Assembly: GCF_015453285.1 (NCBI RefSeq)
Contig: NZ_JADLZT010000007.1
Location: forward strand, 124,001-188,000
Reading direction: 5' to 3'
From: Lysobacter niastensis
Lineage (GTDB): Bacteria; Pseudomonadota; Gammaproteobacteria; Xanthomonadales; Xanthomonadaceae
DNA length: 64,000 nucleotides
How positions within the stretch are numbered: position 1 is the first letter of the stretch; each line of letters opens with the position of its first letter. Shown here piece by piece: positions 22,936-32,735 of the stretch. Below the pieces are notes generated by a model that made no database searches, was not told the origin of the DNA, and saw only the letters and a list, made by a program, of their open reading frames with translations. Both the position numbers and the translations under genes were made by a program.

Positions 22936-23874
22936 TCAGTCGGAGCCGTCCCCGGCCACGCTGCGCGCGAAGATCGCGCGCAGCCGGGGAGCGGCGAAGT
23001 CGACGAAGGCACGCACCTTGGGCACCGCGAGCCGTCCGTACGGTGAAACGATGTTCACCGGCGTCGGCACCGGCTCGGCGTCGGCCAGCACGATGCGCAG
23101 GTCGCCGCGCTCGATCTCGCTGGCGACGTGGTAGGAGAACAGGCGCGTGACGCCATGGCCTTCGACGGCGGAAGCAATTGCCGCGCGCACGCTGTTGACC
23201 ACCAGCCGCGGATTGAAGGAGACGGAGCGCGGAATGGTCGATCCTTCCAGCGGCGGAAAGCTCCATGAGTCCTGGCCCATGTGCGCCATCGTGATGATCT
23301 GGTGCTTGGCGAGGTCGGAAGGTTCGTCGATGCGTGGATGCGCCGACAGGTAGCGCGGCGACGCCACGACCACCCGCCGCACTTCTCCGATGCGATGCGC
23401 CACCAGCGTCGAATCGGCCAGGTGGGTGATGCGCAGCGCCAGGTCCATGCCTTCGTCGATCAGGTTCACCGGCCGTTCCAGCATGTGCATCCGCACGGTG
23501 ACCGTCGGGTACTCGTCCATGAAGGCATCGACGATCGGTCGCAGCAGCTCCACGCCCGCGAATACGGTGGAGGTGATCGTCAGCGTGCCGCGCGGCACCG
23601 ACTTCTCGCCCGCGGCCTGCCTGTCGGCTTCCTCCAGGTCGGCCAGCACTTTCCGGCAGGCCGCGGCATAACGTTCGCCCGCCTCGCTGAGCTTGATCGA
23701 GCGCGTCGTCCGGTGCAGCAGCGGAACGCCGACGTGGGCTTCGAGGTAAGCGACGGCACGGCTTACCGCCGCGGCCGAACGTCCTGTCCTGCGGCTGGCG
23801 CCGGCGAGGCTTCCCTCGTCGAGCGCCGCGATGAACACCTTCATGGCTTCGATGCGGTCCACGTGCGCCACCAT
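22936..23874 (-). CDS. LysR-family transcriptional regulator
   Basis: This encodes 312 aa. The N-terminal HTH (SLAGASRRTGRSAAAVSRAVAYLEAHVGVPLLHRTTRSI) and the LysR effector domain are complete. It is read in the same direction as the tautomerase and SDR genes, with a gap of about 150 nt before the SDR start. It probably controls this group of genes. Confidence 0.92.
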   Translation of the reverse strand: MVAHVDRIEAMKVFIAALDEGSLAGASRRTGRSAAAVSRAVAYLEAHVGVPLLHRTTRSIKLSEAGERYAAACRKVLADLEEADRQAAGEKSVPRGTLTITSTVFAGVELLRPIVDAFMDEYPTVTVRMHMLERPVNLIDEGMDLALRITHLADSTLVAHRIGEVRRVVVASPRYLSAHPRIDEPSDLAKHQIITMAHMGQDSWSFPPLEGSTIPRSVSFNPRLVVNSVRAAIASAVEGHGVTRLFSYHVASEIERGDLRIVLADAEPVPTPVNIVSPYGRLAVPKVRAFVDFAAPRLRAIFARSVAGDGSD

Positions 23875-23974
23875 GGTCCAGGCAGGCCGGACCGGCCCGT
23901 TGCGATTTCACCACCACGAAGCCCGCCGCGTCGATAACCCGCATCGGCGCGGCCGTTGCCACCGGAGAACGCAG

Positions 23975-24163
23975 TCACGCAGTCGGAGGCTCGTGGAGGT
24001 CCAGCTCCCTGATGTTGGCCTTCTCGTGTTCGTGGACGATGACGGCGACGACCTTGCGGTCGGCACCGAGCGTCCGATGGGTCGCCTCGACCAGGTCGTC
24101 GACGAGCTTGCGCTTCTTCTCCGGCGACAGGCCTTTGGCAATGTGGCATTGGATGAGTGGCAT
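23975..24163 (-). CDS. 4-oxalocrotonate tautomerase family protein (2)
   Basis: This encodes 62 aa starting MPLIQCHIAKG, with the N-terminal Pro intact and a typical helix (EKKRKLVDDLVEATHRTLG). The length equals the classical 4-OT subunit. It is preceded by tautomerase 3 in the same direction. Confidence 0.88.
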   Translation of the reverse strand: MPLIQCHIAKGLSPEKKRKLVDDLVEATHRTLGADRKVVAVIVHEHEKANIRELDLHEPPTA

Positions 24164-24177
24164 GTCCGCTGCTCCGG

Positions 24178-24381
24178 TTATCGGGATGCATGATCGACGT
24201 ATTCGGGCAGGTGCTGCCCGAACTCGATGAAGTTGATGCCGCGGTTCTCGTTGATGATGAGGAACACCTGCTCACGCGGTTCGCCGGTGGCCTCGCTGAC
24301 CGCATCGAGGATCGCGGCCGCGAACTCCCGTTTCTGGTCGTCGGTCCGGCCATGGCGCATGTCCACGGTGAGTATCGCCAT
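24178..24381 (-). CDS. Tautomerase-like protein (3) lacking Pro1
   Basis: This encodes 67 aa with a family-like helix (DDQKREFAAAILDAVSEATG) and the strand EQVFLIINENRG, but it starts MAILTVDMRHG, so the catalytic N-terminal Pro is Ala. It may be inactive or a heteromer partner of tautomerase 2, whose gene is 14 nt downstream. The ATG overlaps the stop of the monooxygenase gene by one base. Confidence 0.75.
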   Translation of the reverse strand: MAILTVDMRHGRTDDQKREFAAAILDAVSEATGEPREQVFLIINENRGINFIEFGQHLPEYVDHASR

Positions 24382-25481
24382 TAGCGTTTCTCCTGCTGGT
24401 TGAGGCGGGCGCGTGCTTCGTGCAGTTCGGCGAGGAGTGCCTCCATCAGGGCCTGCGTGGACATCGAACGCGCCAGCGGCGCACCCTGGCCCGCCCAATG
24501 GGCGCCGTAGCCCGATTGCCCCGCGGCCTTGGCGACGGCATTGAGAGCCTTGCCGGCGTCGTAGGCGATTGGATAGGCAGGAACCGCATCGTCCGGGACG
24601 GCGGCACCCCAGCCAGTGAACTCATTGGCGAGGCTGCGCGCGGGACGGCCCGAGATCACGCGCGTCATCACCGTTTCGTGCGCAGCGCTGGCGAACAGCC
24701 GCTCGCGGTATCCGGCGTCGGCCAGCGATTCGTCCGTCGCGATGAACGCGGTGCCCAGCTGCGCGGCGCTTGCGCCGAGTGCCAATGCGGCGGCGATGCC
24801 TGCACCGTCCATGATGCCGCCGGAGGCGATGATGGGCACCTTTCCAGACTGCACGAGCAGGCGCGTCAGCGCCATCGCGCCGAGCCGGCTGTCTTCCGCA
24901 TCGGGATCGAAGACACCTCGATGCCCGCCGGCCTCGTATCCCTGCGCCACGATGGCATCGATGCCGGCGGTTTCGATGGCCTGCGCTTCCTGCACGCTGG
25001 TGGCCGATGCCAGTAGCACGATGCCTGCGGCATGGAGGCGGTCGATCTGATCGCGGCGTGGCAGGCCGAAATGAAAGCTGACGACCTTCGGCTGTTCCGC
25101 GACGAGCATGTCGAGCATGTCGTCGTTGGCGAGGAACGACGTGTAGATCTCGTTCAGCGCCGCGGGAGCTTGCGCGCCCCATCGAGCGAACTCGGGGGCC
25201 AGGCGTTTCAGCCACGCCGCCTGCTTCCGATCATCCGGCATTGCCGGCCGATGAACGAACAGGTTGACGTTGAGCGGACCGCTGCTGATCCGCCTGAACT
25301 CGCCGATGGCCAGCTGCGCCTGCCTGACGGACATGGCGCCGACACCGAGCGATCCGAGGCCTCCCGCATTGGCCACCGCGGCCGCCATCGCCGGCGACGA
25401 CACGCCGGCCATCGGCGCCTGGATGATCGGAGCGCGAATGCCAAGCAGCTCGAGCAACGGCATGTTGGGTTGAGTCGGCAT
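24381..25481 (-). CDS. Nitronate monooxygenase (2-nitropropane dioxygenase family)
   Basis: This encodes 366 aa with a TIM-barrel FMN enzyme pattern: IIQAPMAGVSSPAMAAAVANAGGLGSLG, VVSFHFG, AQGYEAGGHRG with the active-site His, and PIIASGGIMDG. It oxidises nitronates to carbonyl compounds and nitrite. It leads a probable operon with tautomerases 3 and 2. Confidence 0.92.
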   Translation of the reverse strand: MPTQPNMPLLELLGIRAPIIQAPMAGVSSPAMAAAVANAGGLGSLGVGAMSVRQAQLAIGEFRRISSGPLNVNLFVHRPAMPDDRKQAAWLKRLAPEFARWGAQAPAALNEIYTSFLANDDMLDMLVAEQPKVVSFHFGLPRRDQIDRLHAAGIVLLASATSVQEAQAIETAGIDAIVAQGYEAGGHRGVFDPDAEDSRLGAMALTRLLVQSGKVPIIASGGIMDGAGIAAALALGASAAQLGTAFIATDESLADAGYRERLFASAAHETVMTRVISGRPARSLANEFTGWGAAVPDDAVPAYPIAYDAGKALNAVAKAAGQSGYGAHWAGQGAPLARSMSTQALMEALLAELHEARARLNQQEKR

Positions 25482-25613
25482 CTCCGTTCTCGCGGGTCAG
25501 ACCGGAGCGACTTTACCCGCGAGCCAGTACGCAGCGAATCCACACGTCCCGGCAGTGAGTCTTCCGCTGTGCGGAACAGTGGAGCGCTTCGCCCCCTCTC
25601 GATTCTTGAGCGC

Positions 25614-26288
25614 TTACCTCAATACGGCCAGCAAGGCCTTGGCCGTGGCTTCCGAGGAAGCGGGGTTCTGCCCCGTGATCAGCTTCCCGTCGGTCACGGT
25701 GAAGCTCTGCCAGTCGTCCGCCTTCTCGTAGAGACCGCCGAGCCGCTTCAACTCGTCCTCGACCAGGAACGGCACGACCTTCGTCAGCTGCACCGCTTCC
25801 TCCTCCGAATTGGTGAAGCCGGAGACCCGCTTTCCCTTGACGATGGGTTCACCGTTGATCTTCACATGGCGCAGCACCGCGGGCGCATGGCATACGGCGG
25901 CGACGGGCTTGCCGCTGCTGTAGAAGTCCTCTATCAACTTGATCGAGACCGGATCGTCCGCGAGGTCCCACAGCGGACCGTGTCCGCCCGGGTAGAACAC
26001 GGCATCGAAGCCGGCCGCGGACATCGTGTCGAGCCGATACGTGTGGGCCAGTACGTCCTGCGCCTTCTTGTCGGCCTTGAACCGGTCCTGCGATGCCGTC
26101 TGGTTGTTCGGGTCATCGCTTTTCGGATCGATCGGCGGCTGCCCACCCTTGGGCGACGCCACGGTCACGTCGACCCCTGCGTCGGTGAATGCGTAGTAGG
26201 GAGCGGCAAACTCTTCCAGCCAGAAGCCGGTCTTGTGGCCGGTGTTGCCGAGCGTGTCGTGGGAGGTCAGGACCATGAGGATCTTCAC
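25614..26288 (-). CDS. DJ-1/PfpI-family protein (Hsp31-like)
   Basis: This encodes 224 aa with a class I glutamine-amidotransferase-like fold. The nucleophile Cys is in AAVCHAPAVL, the Glu region in LEEFAAPYYAF, and GGHGPLWDL is typical of the Hsp31-like/glyoxalase III branch. It probably protects against reactive carbonyls; the exact activity is not proven by sequence. Confidence 0.9.
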   Translation of the reverse strand: MKILMVLTSHDTLGNTGHKTGFWLEEFAAPYYAFTDAGVDVTVASPKGGQPPIDPKSDDPNNQTASQDRFKADKKAQDVLAHTYRLDTMSAAGFDAVFYPGGHGPLWDLADDPVSIKLIEDFYSSGKPVAAVCHAPAVLRHVKINGEPIVKGKRVSGFTNSEEEAVQLTKVVPFLVEDELKRLGGLYEKADDWQSFTVTDGKLITGQNPASSEATAKALLAVLR

Positions 26289-26530
26289 GGAGATTCTCCT
26301 TTTGGCGGTGTGCGAGGCCGGCCGGTTCGGAATGCGTGCACGGCTCGATCACGGCGTGCATAAAGCCTGCCAAGTGCGATCGACTCGGCACTGGTACCGG
26401 CGTTTCGTTCTTTTCTAACCCCGGCCCCGTTATGCATGCGAGAAAGCCATCGAGCACGATGGCTCGGCCCGATTGACGACCGGCTGGCGAGTAGTACGAT
26501 CCGAAGCGCCAACCACCGCGGAGGCGTGCC

Positions 26531-27163
26531 ATGACTGCCTGGGAGCTCAAAGGGCGCGAACTGGTCAACTGCAGCTGCGAGTACGGCTGCAACTGCCAGT
26601 TCAATGCACTGCCCGACAAGGGACATTGCCATGCCGTCGCCGGCATCCAGATCGACGAGGGCTTCCACGGCGACACGCGACTGGACGGATTGCGGCTCGC
26701 CGCGATCTTCAAATGGCCCGGCCCGATCCATGAAGGCAATGGCGAGGCCATCGCCTTCGTCGATACACGCGCCAACGCGCAGCAGCGCGATGCATTGCTG
26801 AAGATCATGACCGGGCAGGACACCGATCCGTTCGCGACGATGTTCGCAGTCTATGCGTCGACCGTCACCAGGATGCACGACCCGGTCTTCACCGACATCG
26901 AGCTCGAACTGGACATCGACGGACGCAAGGGCCGCATCATCGTCAAGGACTACATCGACACGGTAGGCACGCCGATCCTCAACAAAGCCACTGGCGCCGA
27001 ATCGCGCGCGCAGATCGTGCTGCCCGACGGATTCGAATACGCGGTCGCTGAAGTCGGCAGCGCGACGACCCGGACACAGGGGCCGCTTGAAGTATCGCTG
27101 ACCGACACTTACGGTCAGTTCGCGCGGCTGCACCTCAACAACCACGGTGTCGTCCGCGCTTAG
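26531..27163 (+). CDS. DUF1326 domain protein
   Basis: This encodes 210 aa. The N-terminal cysteine cluster NCSCEYGCNCQFNALPDKGHC is the hallmark of DUF1326 and suggests metal binding. It lies 6 nt before a DUF2182 membrane protein gene, a pairing I have seen repeatedly. Function unknown. Confidence 0.88.
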   Translation: MTAWELKGRELVNCSCEYGCNCQFNALPDKGHCHAVAGIQIDEGFHGDTRLDGLRLAAIFKWPGPIHEGNGEAIAFVDTRANAQQRDALLKIMTGQDTDPFATMFAVYASTVTRMHDPVFTDIELELDIDGRKGRIIVKDYIDTVGTPILNKATGAESRAQIVLPDGFEYAVAEVGSATTRTQGPLEVSLTDTYGQFARLHLNNHGVVRA

Positions 27164-27169
27164 CCTTCG

Positions 27170-28000
27170 ATGCCTGCAGGGACCGCACTCGAACGATTGC
27201 TCAGGCACGACGGCGCGATCACCGCCGTGGGCCTGTCGGTGCTCTGCGCGCTGACCTGGGCGTACATCGTCACCGGCGCGGGCCTCGGCATGAGCGCGTG
27301 GGACATGACCACGATGGCGTTTTTGCCGCAGCAGCACGGCACCGGCGAATCCGCGCAGATGGGCGCCATGACGCCGGATCACTGGGGGGCCAGGGTCTGG
27401 ATCCTGATGGTCGGCATGTGGTGGACGATGATGATCGCCATGATGACGCCTAGCGCGGCGCCCACGATCCTGCTGTACGCACGCGTACATCGCCATGCGC
27501 TGGCGCAGGATGATCACGGCACGGCGCCGGCCTCCCTGTTCGCCACCGGCTACTTCCTGGTCTGGCTGGCGTTCTCGATCGCGGCCGCCGCATTGCAGCT
27601 GGTGTTGCAGCGCGCAGGCATCGTTTCGGCCGCGACGATGGGCTCGCAGATCCACTGGATATCCGGAGTGGCGCTGATCGTCACCGGCCTGTACCAGCTG
27701 TCGCCTCTGAAGAATGCATGCCTGAGCCATTGCCGGTCGCCGGCAGCCTTCCTGTCACGCCACTGGCGGCCGGGCGCCAGCGGAGCGTTGCGGCTGGGGG
27801 CGCTTCACGGTGCGTATTGCGTGGGCTGCTGCTGGATGATGATGGTGTTGCTGTTCGTCGGCGGCGTGATGAACCTGGTCTGGATCGCAGCGCTGTCGCT
27901 GCTGGTTCTGGCCGAAAAAGTGCTGTCCACGGGCCGGTGGGTGGGACGCGTTGCCGGTGCGGTGATGATCGGCTGGGGCGTCTGGATCCTGTTGGCCTGA
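27170..28000 (+). CDS. DUF2182 integral membrane protein
   Basis: This encodes 276 aa with about seven membrane segments and many His, Met and Cys residues near the membrane (MWWTMMIAMMTPSAAP, GAYCVGCCWMMMVLLFVGG), typical of DUF2182, a predicted metal-binding membrane protein. It is coupled to the DUF1326 gene. Confidence 0.88.
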   Translation: MPAGTALERLLRHDGAITAVGLSVLCALTWAYIVTGAGLGMSAWDMTTMAFLPQQHGTGESAQMGAMTPDHWGARVWILMVGMWWTMMIAMMTPSAAPTILLYARVHRHALAQDDHGTAPASLFATGYFLVWLAFSIAAAALQLVLQRAGIVSAATMGSQIHWISGVALIVTGLYQLSPLKNACLSHCRSPAAFLSRHWRPGASGALRLGALHGAYCVGCCWMMMVLLFVGGVMNLVWIAALSLLVLAEKVLSTGRWVGRVAGAVMIGWGVWILLA

Positions 28001-28012
28001 GGCCCTGCGCGA

Positions 28013-28954
28013 TCAGGCCGCGGCCGTGCGCGCGTTGCGTCGCATGACCTGCGGCGGCTGGCCGAACGCACGCAGGAACGCACGGCGCATCCGCTCCGGA
28101 TCGGCGAAGCCGGTTTCGGCGGCCACCTCGTCGATCGTGTGCCGTGTCTGCTCCACCATCACGCGTGCCGCCTCGATGCGCAGGTGTTCGACGGCCTTCG
28201 CCGGCGATTGCCCGGTCTCGGCGCGAAACGCGCGACTGAACTGGCGCGGGCTCAGGTGCGCGGCCTCGGCCAGTTCCTCAACGGTCAACGGCGCGCGCAG
28301 GTTGCGCCTGGCGTACTCGAGCGCGCTCTGGATTCGATCGGACTTGGCGTCCATTTCCAGCAGGGCCGAATGCTGCGACTGGCCACCGGCGCGGCGGTGG
28401 TAAACCACCAGCTTCTGCGCCACCACGCGCGCCAGGTCGGCGCCGAAGTCCTTCTCGATCATGCCGAGCGCCAGGTCGATGCCGGCGCTCATCCCGGCCG
28501 ACGTCCACACCGGTCCATCGATGATGAAGATCCGGTCCTCCTCGACATGCGCTTTCGGAAACTGTTTCTGCAGATTGCGCGCATGGAACCAGTGAGTGGT
28601 CACGCGGCGGCCGTCCAGCAGCCCGGCGTCGCCGAGCAGGAACGCGCCAGTGCAGACCGATGCGATGCGTCGCGTGGAGTCGGACGCCTTGCGCAGCTGC
28701 CTGATCAGGCCCGGGCTCGCCGGCTCCGGATGCAAAAGGCCGGCGACGATCAGTGTGTCGGGCTTGTGCCTGGACAGAACACGCGTGTCGATCGACATCC
28801 CGAACGAGTTGGGAATCGGGCCGCCGTGCTCGGACAGCAACCGGACGTCGTAGAGCGATTCCTTCGCGCTGACGTTGGCCAGTTCGAAGGCGGAAGCCGC
28901 CGCCAGACCCATGATCTGGAAGCCCGGCGGCAGGGCGAAGCCGATGGTAAGCAT
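28013..28954 (-). CDS. GlxA/FtrA-type transcriptional regulator (DJ-1 domain plus AraC HTH)
   Basis: This encodes 313 aa. The N-terminal DJ-1-like domain has ASVCTGAFLLGDAGLLDG. The C-terminal AraC double HTH includes VEELAEAAHLSPRQFSRAFR and IDEVAAETGFADPERMRRAF. It is divergent from an SDR gene across 127 nt and probably controls it. Confidence 0.92.
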   Translation of the reverse strand: MLTIGFALPPGFQIMGLAAASAFELANVSAKESLYDVRLLSEHGGPIPNSFGMSIDTRVLSRHKPDTLIVAGLLHPEPASPGLIRQLRKASDSTRRIASVCTGAFLLGDAGLLDGRRVTTHWFHARNLQKQFPKAHVEEDRIFIIDGPVWTSAGMSAGIDLALGMIEKDFGADLARVVAQKLVVYHRRAGGQSQHSALLEMDAKSDRIQSALEYARRNLRAPLTVEELAEAAHLSPRQFSRAFRAETGQSPAKAVEHLRIEAARVMVEQTRHTIDEVAAETGFADPERMRRAFLRAFGQPPQVMRRNARTAAA

Positions 28955-29081
28955 TGCCGGATCCTGCAGGCTCGAAACGAGCGCGTCTCAAAACGAGGTA
29001 TATACGACGTTTAAGTCATCGTCAACGAGGCCTACATTTCGCTCCGCACCCGGCGTCCGCCGGAATACACGGAGCCTTCCC

Positions 29082-29897
29082 ATGACCACCCCCATTCATA
29101 AGGGCACCGCGCTGATCACCGGCGCCTCCTCGGGCATCGGCGCCGTCTATGCCGATCGCCTCGCCCGCTCCGGCCACGACCTGATCCTGGTCGCCCGCCG
29201 CGCCGACAAGCTGCGCGCGCTCGCGCAGGAACTCACCACCCGCACTGGCCGTTCGGTCGAAACGATCGCCGCTGACCTGACCCGACCGGAAGACCTGGCC
29301 AAGGTCGAAGCCGTATTGAAGAGCGACGCCAGCATCACGTTGCTGGTCAATAACGCCGGCGTCGGTGCGACTGCACCGCTGCTGCAGTCCGATGCCGTCG
29401 AGATGGAGCGCATGATCACGCTCAACGTCAGCGTGCTCACGCGCCTCGCCTACGCCGCCGCTCCGGCGTTTGTCGCCCGCGGCAACGGCACCATCATCAA
29501 CATCGCATCGGTCGTCGCGCTCGCGCCGGAACTGCTCAATGGCGTGTACGGCGGCAGCAAGGCATTCGTGCTGGCGTTCTCGCAGTCGCTCCAGCACGAA
29601 CTGGCGGACAAGGGCGTGCGCGTGCAGGCCGTCCTGCCGGGTGCCACCGCCACCGACTTCTGGGATGCCGCCGGCATGCCAGTACAGCACCTGCCGCAGG
29701 AGATCGTGATGCCGGTACAGGACATGGTCGACGCCGCGCTCGCCGGCCTCGCCCAGGGCGAAGCCGTCACCATCCCGGCCCTGCCCGATATCGCCGACTG
29801 GCAGTCGTACGAGAACGCGCGCAAGGCGCTCGGCCCAAGCCTTTCCCGCTCGGTACCGGCAAAGCGTTACGCCGTCGCTTCAGCCAAGTCGCATTAA
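29082..29897 (+). CDS. SDR-family oxidoreductase
   Basis: This encodes 271 aa. LITGASSGIGAVYA (cofactor site), NNAG, and an active-site Tyr-x-x-x-Lys (NGVYGGSKAFVL) are all present. The start at 29082 follows GGAGCC. It is divergent from the GlxA-like regulator. Confidence 0.92.
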   Translation: MTTPIHKGTALITGASSGIGAVYADRLARSGHDLILVARRADKLRALAQELTTRTGRSVETIAADLTRPEDLAKVEAVLKSDASITLLVNNAGVGATAPLLQSDAVEMERMITLNVSVLTRLAYAAAPAFVARGNGTIINIASVVALAPELLNGVYGGSKAFVLAFSQSLQHELADKGVRVQAVLPGATATDFWDAAGMPVQHLPQEIVMPVQDMVDAALAGLAQGEAVTIPALPDIADWQSYENARKALGPSLSRSVPAKRYAVASAKSH

Positions 29898-29905
29898 CCG
29901 GAAAA

Positions 29906-29933
29906 GCCCGCGCGGGCACGTCGCCGCGCGGGC
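29906..29933 (+). terminator. Hairpin after the SDR gene
   Basis: GCCCGCGCGG (29906-29915) pairs perfectly with CCGCGCGGGC (29924-29933); 8-nt loop. Confidence 0.6.
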
Positions 29934-29958
29934 AAGTGAGTCATTCGAGGCCGCCCAC

Positions 29959-31071
29959 ATGAGCAACCTGTCCGCCGTCGGAACCGTCACCCCGGATACG
30001 GAGGCCGTGCAAGCGCCACGCTGGAACAGGCGCCGGCTGGCGTGGGCAACGCTGGCCGCCGTCGCATTGCTGGCCGGCGGTGCCTATGCCGTGCATTGGT
30101 GGAACGTGGACCGCTACATCGAAGACACCGACGACGCCTACGTCGGCGGCGACGTCACCGTGATCGCGCCGCGGGTGTCGGGCTACATCACCCGAATGGC
30201 CGTCCACGACAACCAGCGTGTCCGAGCCGGCGACCTGCTGTTCCGGATCGACGATCGCGACTTCCGCGCCGCACTGGCCAAGGCCGAAGGTGCGGTGGCC
30301 GCGCAAGAGGCTTTGCTGGGCAACCTGGAGGCGACGGCCCACCTGCAGGACGCGGTCGTGCAGCAGGCACAAGCCAGCGTCGGCGCCGCCGATGCGGAGG
30401 CGGTGCGCTCACGCGACGACCAGGCGCGTTACAGCGTGCTGGCCAGGCAGCTGGCGGTGTCGCTGGAAAGCGCGCAGCGCGCCGATGCCACCTATCGCAC
30501 GGCGATCGCCAACACGCAGCACGCACAGGCAGGCCTGGTGGCGGCGCGGCGCCAGATCGAGGTGATCGCGTCGCAGAAGCGCCAGGCCGAAGCGGCGCTG
30601 CTGCAAGCCAAGGCCGAGCGTGATGCCGCGCGCCTGCTTCTCGGCTATACCGAAGTGCGGGCGCCGGTCGACGGCGTCGTTGGCAATCGCCGCGCACGCC
30701 TCGGTGCCTATGCCGCGGCGGGAACGCAGTCGCTGGCGATCGTGCCGTCACGCGGGCTGTGGGTCGACGCCAACTTCAAGGAAGACCAGCTGGCGCACAT
30801 GCGCGAAGGCGCCCGGGTCGAGATCCGCGCCGACGTGTTGCCCGGCAGGATCTTCCATGGCCGCCTGTCGAGCCTGGCACCGGCGACCGGAGCGCAGTTC
30901 AGCGTGCTGCCGCCCGAGAACGCGACCGGCAACTTCACCAAGATCGTGCAACGCGTGCCGGTGCGGATCGTGCTGGACGCCAGGGACGGCACGCTGGGCC
31001 TGCTGCGCCCGGGACTCTCGGTCGTGGCCGAAGTCGACACGCGCGGCGGACAGGGCGCGGGCATGCCATGA
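29959..31071 (+). CDS. emrA: EmrA/HlyD-type membrane fusion protein
   Basis: This encodes 370 aa with one N-terminal membrane segment (about 27-47). Biotinyl-lipoyl-like halves (DDAYVGGDVTVIAPRVSG, then GYTEVRAPVDGVVG) flank a coiled-coil hairpin (about 100-205). It links the inner-membrane pump to an outer-membrane channel that is not encoded here. Its stop overlaps the pump start (ATGA). Confidence 0.93.
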   Translation: MSNLSAVGTVTPDTEAVQAPRWNRRRLAWATLAAVALLAGGAYAVHWWNVDRYIEDTDDAYVGGDVTVIAPRVSGYITRMAVHDNQRVRAGDLLFRIDDRDFRAALAKAEGAVAAQEALLGNLEATAHLQDAVVQQAQASVGAADAEAVRSRDDQARYSVLARQLAVSLESAQRADATYRTAIANTQHAQAGLVAARRQIEVIASQKRQAEAALLQAKAERDAARLLLGYTEVRAPVDGVVGNRRARLGAYAAAGTQSLAIVPSRGLWVDANFKEDQLAHMREGARVEIRADVLPGRIFHGRLSSLAPATGAQFSVLPPENATGNFTKIVQRVPVRIVLDARDGTLGLLRPGLSVVAEVDTRGGQGAGMP

Positions 31072-32639
31072 ACGCGCGCGCGATGGCATTGCCGCGTCCG
31101 GCCGATCCGACCGCGCTCGGCACGGCGCAGAAGATTTTCGCCTTCGCCAGCATGTGCGTGGGCATGTTCATCGCGCTGATCGACATCCAGATCGTCTCGG
31201 CGTCGCTGCGCGACATCGGCGGCGGCCTGTCCGCCGGTGTCGACGAAACCGCGTGGGTCCAGACCAGTTACCTGATCGCCGAGATCGTGGTCATCCCGTT
31301 GTCGGGCTGGCTCTCGCGCGTGTTCTCCACGCGCTGGCTGTTCGCCGCGTCGGCCATCGGCTTCACCATTGCCAGTGTGCTGTGCGGGTTCGCCTGGGAC
31401 ATCGAAAGCATGATCGTGTTCCGCGCCCTGCAGGGATTCCTGGGCGGATCGATGATCCCGCTGGTGTTCACCACGGCCTTCATCTTCTTCGACGGCAAGC
31501 AGCGTGTGATCGCGGCAGCGACCATCGGCGCGCTTGCCTCGCTGGCGCCGACCATGGGCCCCACGGTCGGCGGCTGGATCACCGAGCACGCGTCGTGGCA
31601 CTGGCTGTTGTTCATCAACGTCGTACCGGGCTTGTTTGTCGCGATCGTCGTGCCGATCCTGGTGAACATCGACAAGCCGGACCTGTCGCTGCTGCGGGGC
31701 GCGGATTACTTCGGCATGGTGCTGCTGGCACTGTTCCTCGGCTGCCTGGAGTACACGCTGGAGGAAGGCCCGCGCTACGGCTGGTTCGACGACGACACCA
31801 TCGTGACCACGGCGTGGATCGCAGCCGTCACCGGCGTCGGCTTCGTCGCCAGGACGCTGACGTATGCGCATCCACTGATGGATCTGCGCGCGTTGAAGGA
31901 CCGCAACTTCGCCCTCGGCAGTTTCTTTTCCTTCGTCACCGGCATCGGCCTGTTCGCCACGATCTACCTGACGCCGCTGTTCCTGGGCCGCGTCCGCGGC
32001 TACAGCGCATTGCAGATCGGCGAAACCGTCTTCACCACGGGCGTGTTCCAGTTGCTGACCATTCCGCTGTACGTGTGGCTGACCAGGCGGGTCGACCTGC
32101 GCTGGATCATGATGACCGGGCTGGCGCTGTTCGGAATTTCGATGTGGGAGTTCGCACCGATCACCCACGACTGGGGCGCCCGCGAACTGCTGCTTCCGCA
32201 GGCGCTGCGCGGCATGGCCCAGCAACTGGCCGTGGCGCCGACGGTCGTGCTGACATTGGGCAGCCTTCCTCCTGCGCGGCTGAAGCTGGCTTCCGGCCTG
32301 TTCAACACCATGCGCAACCTCGGCGGCGCCCTCGGCATCGCCGCCTGCGCGACGCTGCTCAACGACCGAACGAACCTGCACTTCCTTCGCCTGGCCGAGC
32401 GCGCATCCACCGGCAACGATGCAGTGAACGCATGGATGTCGAACGTGTCGGCCCAGACAGGCACACCCTCGACGGAATCGACGCTACGCCTGCTGTGGCA
32501 CGTCACCTACCGCGAAGCGCAGACGCTGGCGTACTCGGATGCGTTCCTGGTGATCATGGTCTGCTTCGTCGTTGCCACGGCGATGGTCCCGCTGATGCGC
32601 AAGGTAGCCCCGCCGGCGGCCCCGACTGCCGACCACTGA
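31068..32639 (+). CDS. emrB: EmrB-type MFS drug efflux pump (DHA2, 14 segments)
   Basis: This encodes 523 aa with about 14 membrane segments and DHA2-type motifs (FIALIDIQIVSASL, ETAWVQTSYLIAEIV, RALQGFLGGSMIPL). It is an H+-coupled exporter working with the EmrA-like protein. The start at 31068 overlaps the emrA stop by 4 nt. Substrate unknown. Confidence 0.93.
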   Translation: MNARAMALPRPADPTALGTAQKIFAFASMCVGMFIALIDIQIVSASLRDIGGGLSAGVDETAWVQTSYLIAEIVVIPLSGWLSRVFSTRWLFAASAIGFTIASVLCGFAWDIESMIVFRALQGFLGGSMIPLVFTTAFIFFDGKQRVIAAATIGALASLAPTMGPTVGGWITEHASWHWLLFINVVPGLFVAIVVPILVNIDKPDLSLLRGADYFGMVLLALFLGCLEYTLEEGPRYGWFDDDTIVTTAWIAAVTGVGFVARTLTYAHPLMDLRALKDRNFALGSFFSFVTGIGLFATIYLTPLFLGRVRGYSALQIGETVFTTGVFQLLTIPLYVWLTRRVDLRWIMMTGLALFGISMWEFAPITHDWGARELLLPQALRGMAQQLAVAPTVVLTLGSLPPARLKLASGLFNTMRNLGGALGIAACATLLNDRTNLHFLRLAERASTGNDAVNAWMSNVSAQTGTPSTESTLRLLWHVTYREAQTLAYSDAFLVIMVCFVVATAMVPLMRKVAPPAAPTADH

Positions 32640-32735
32640 GCCGGCCGGGCGGGTCCGGCGCCGGCCTGTCCGTCCGCGGGATCGAACCGCGTTGCTCTCC
32701 CCTGATGGCCACCGCCCTGGGGAGGGCACCCTGCC

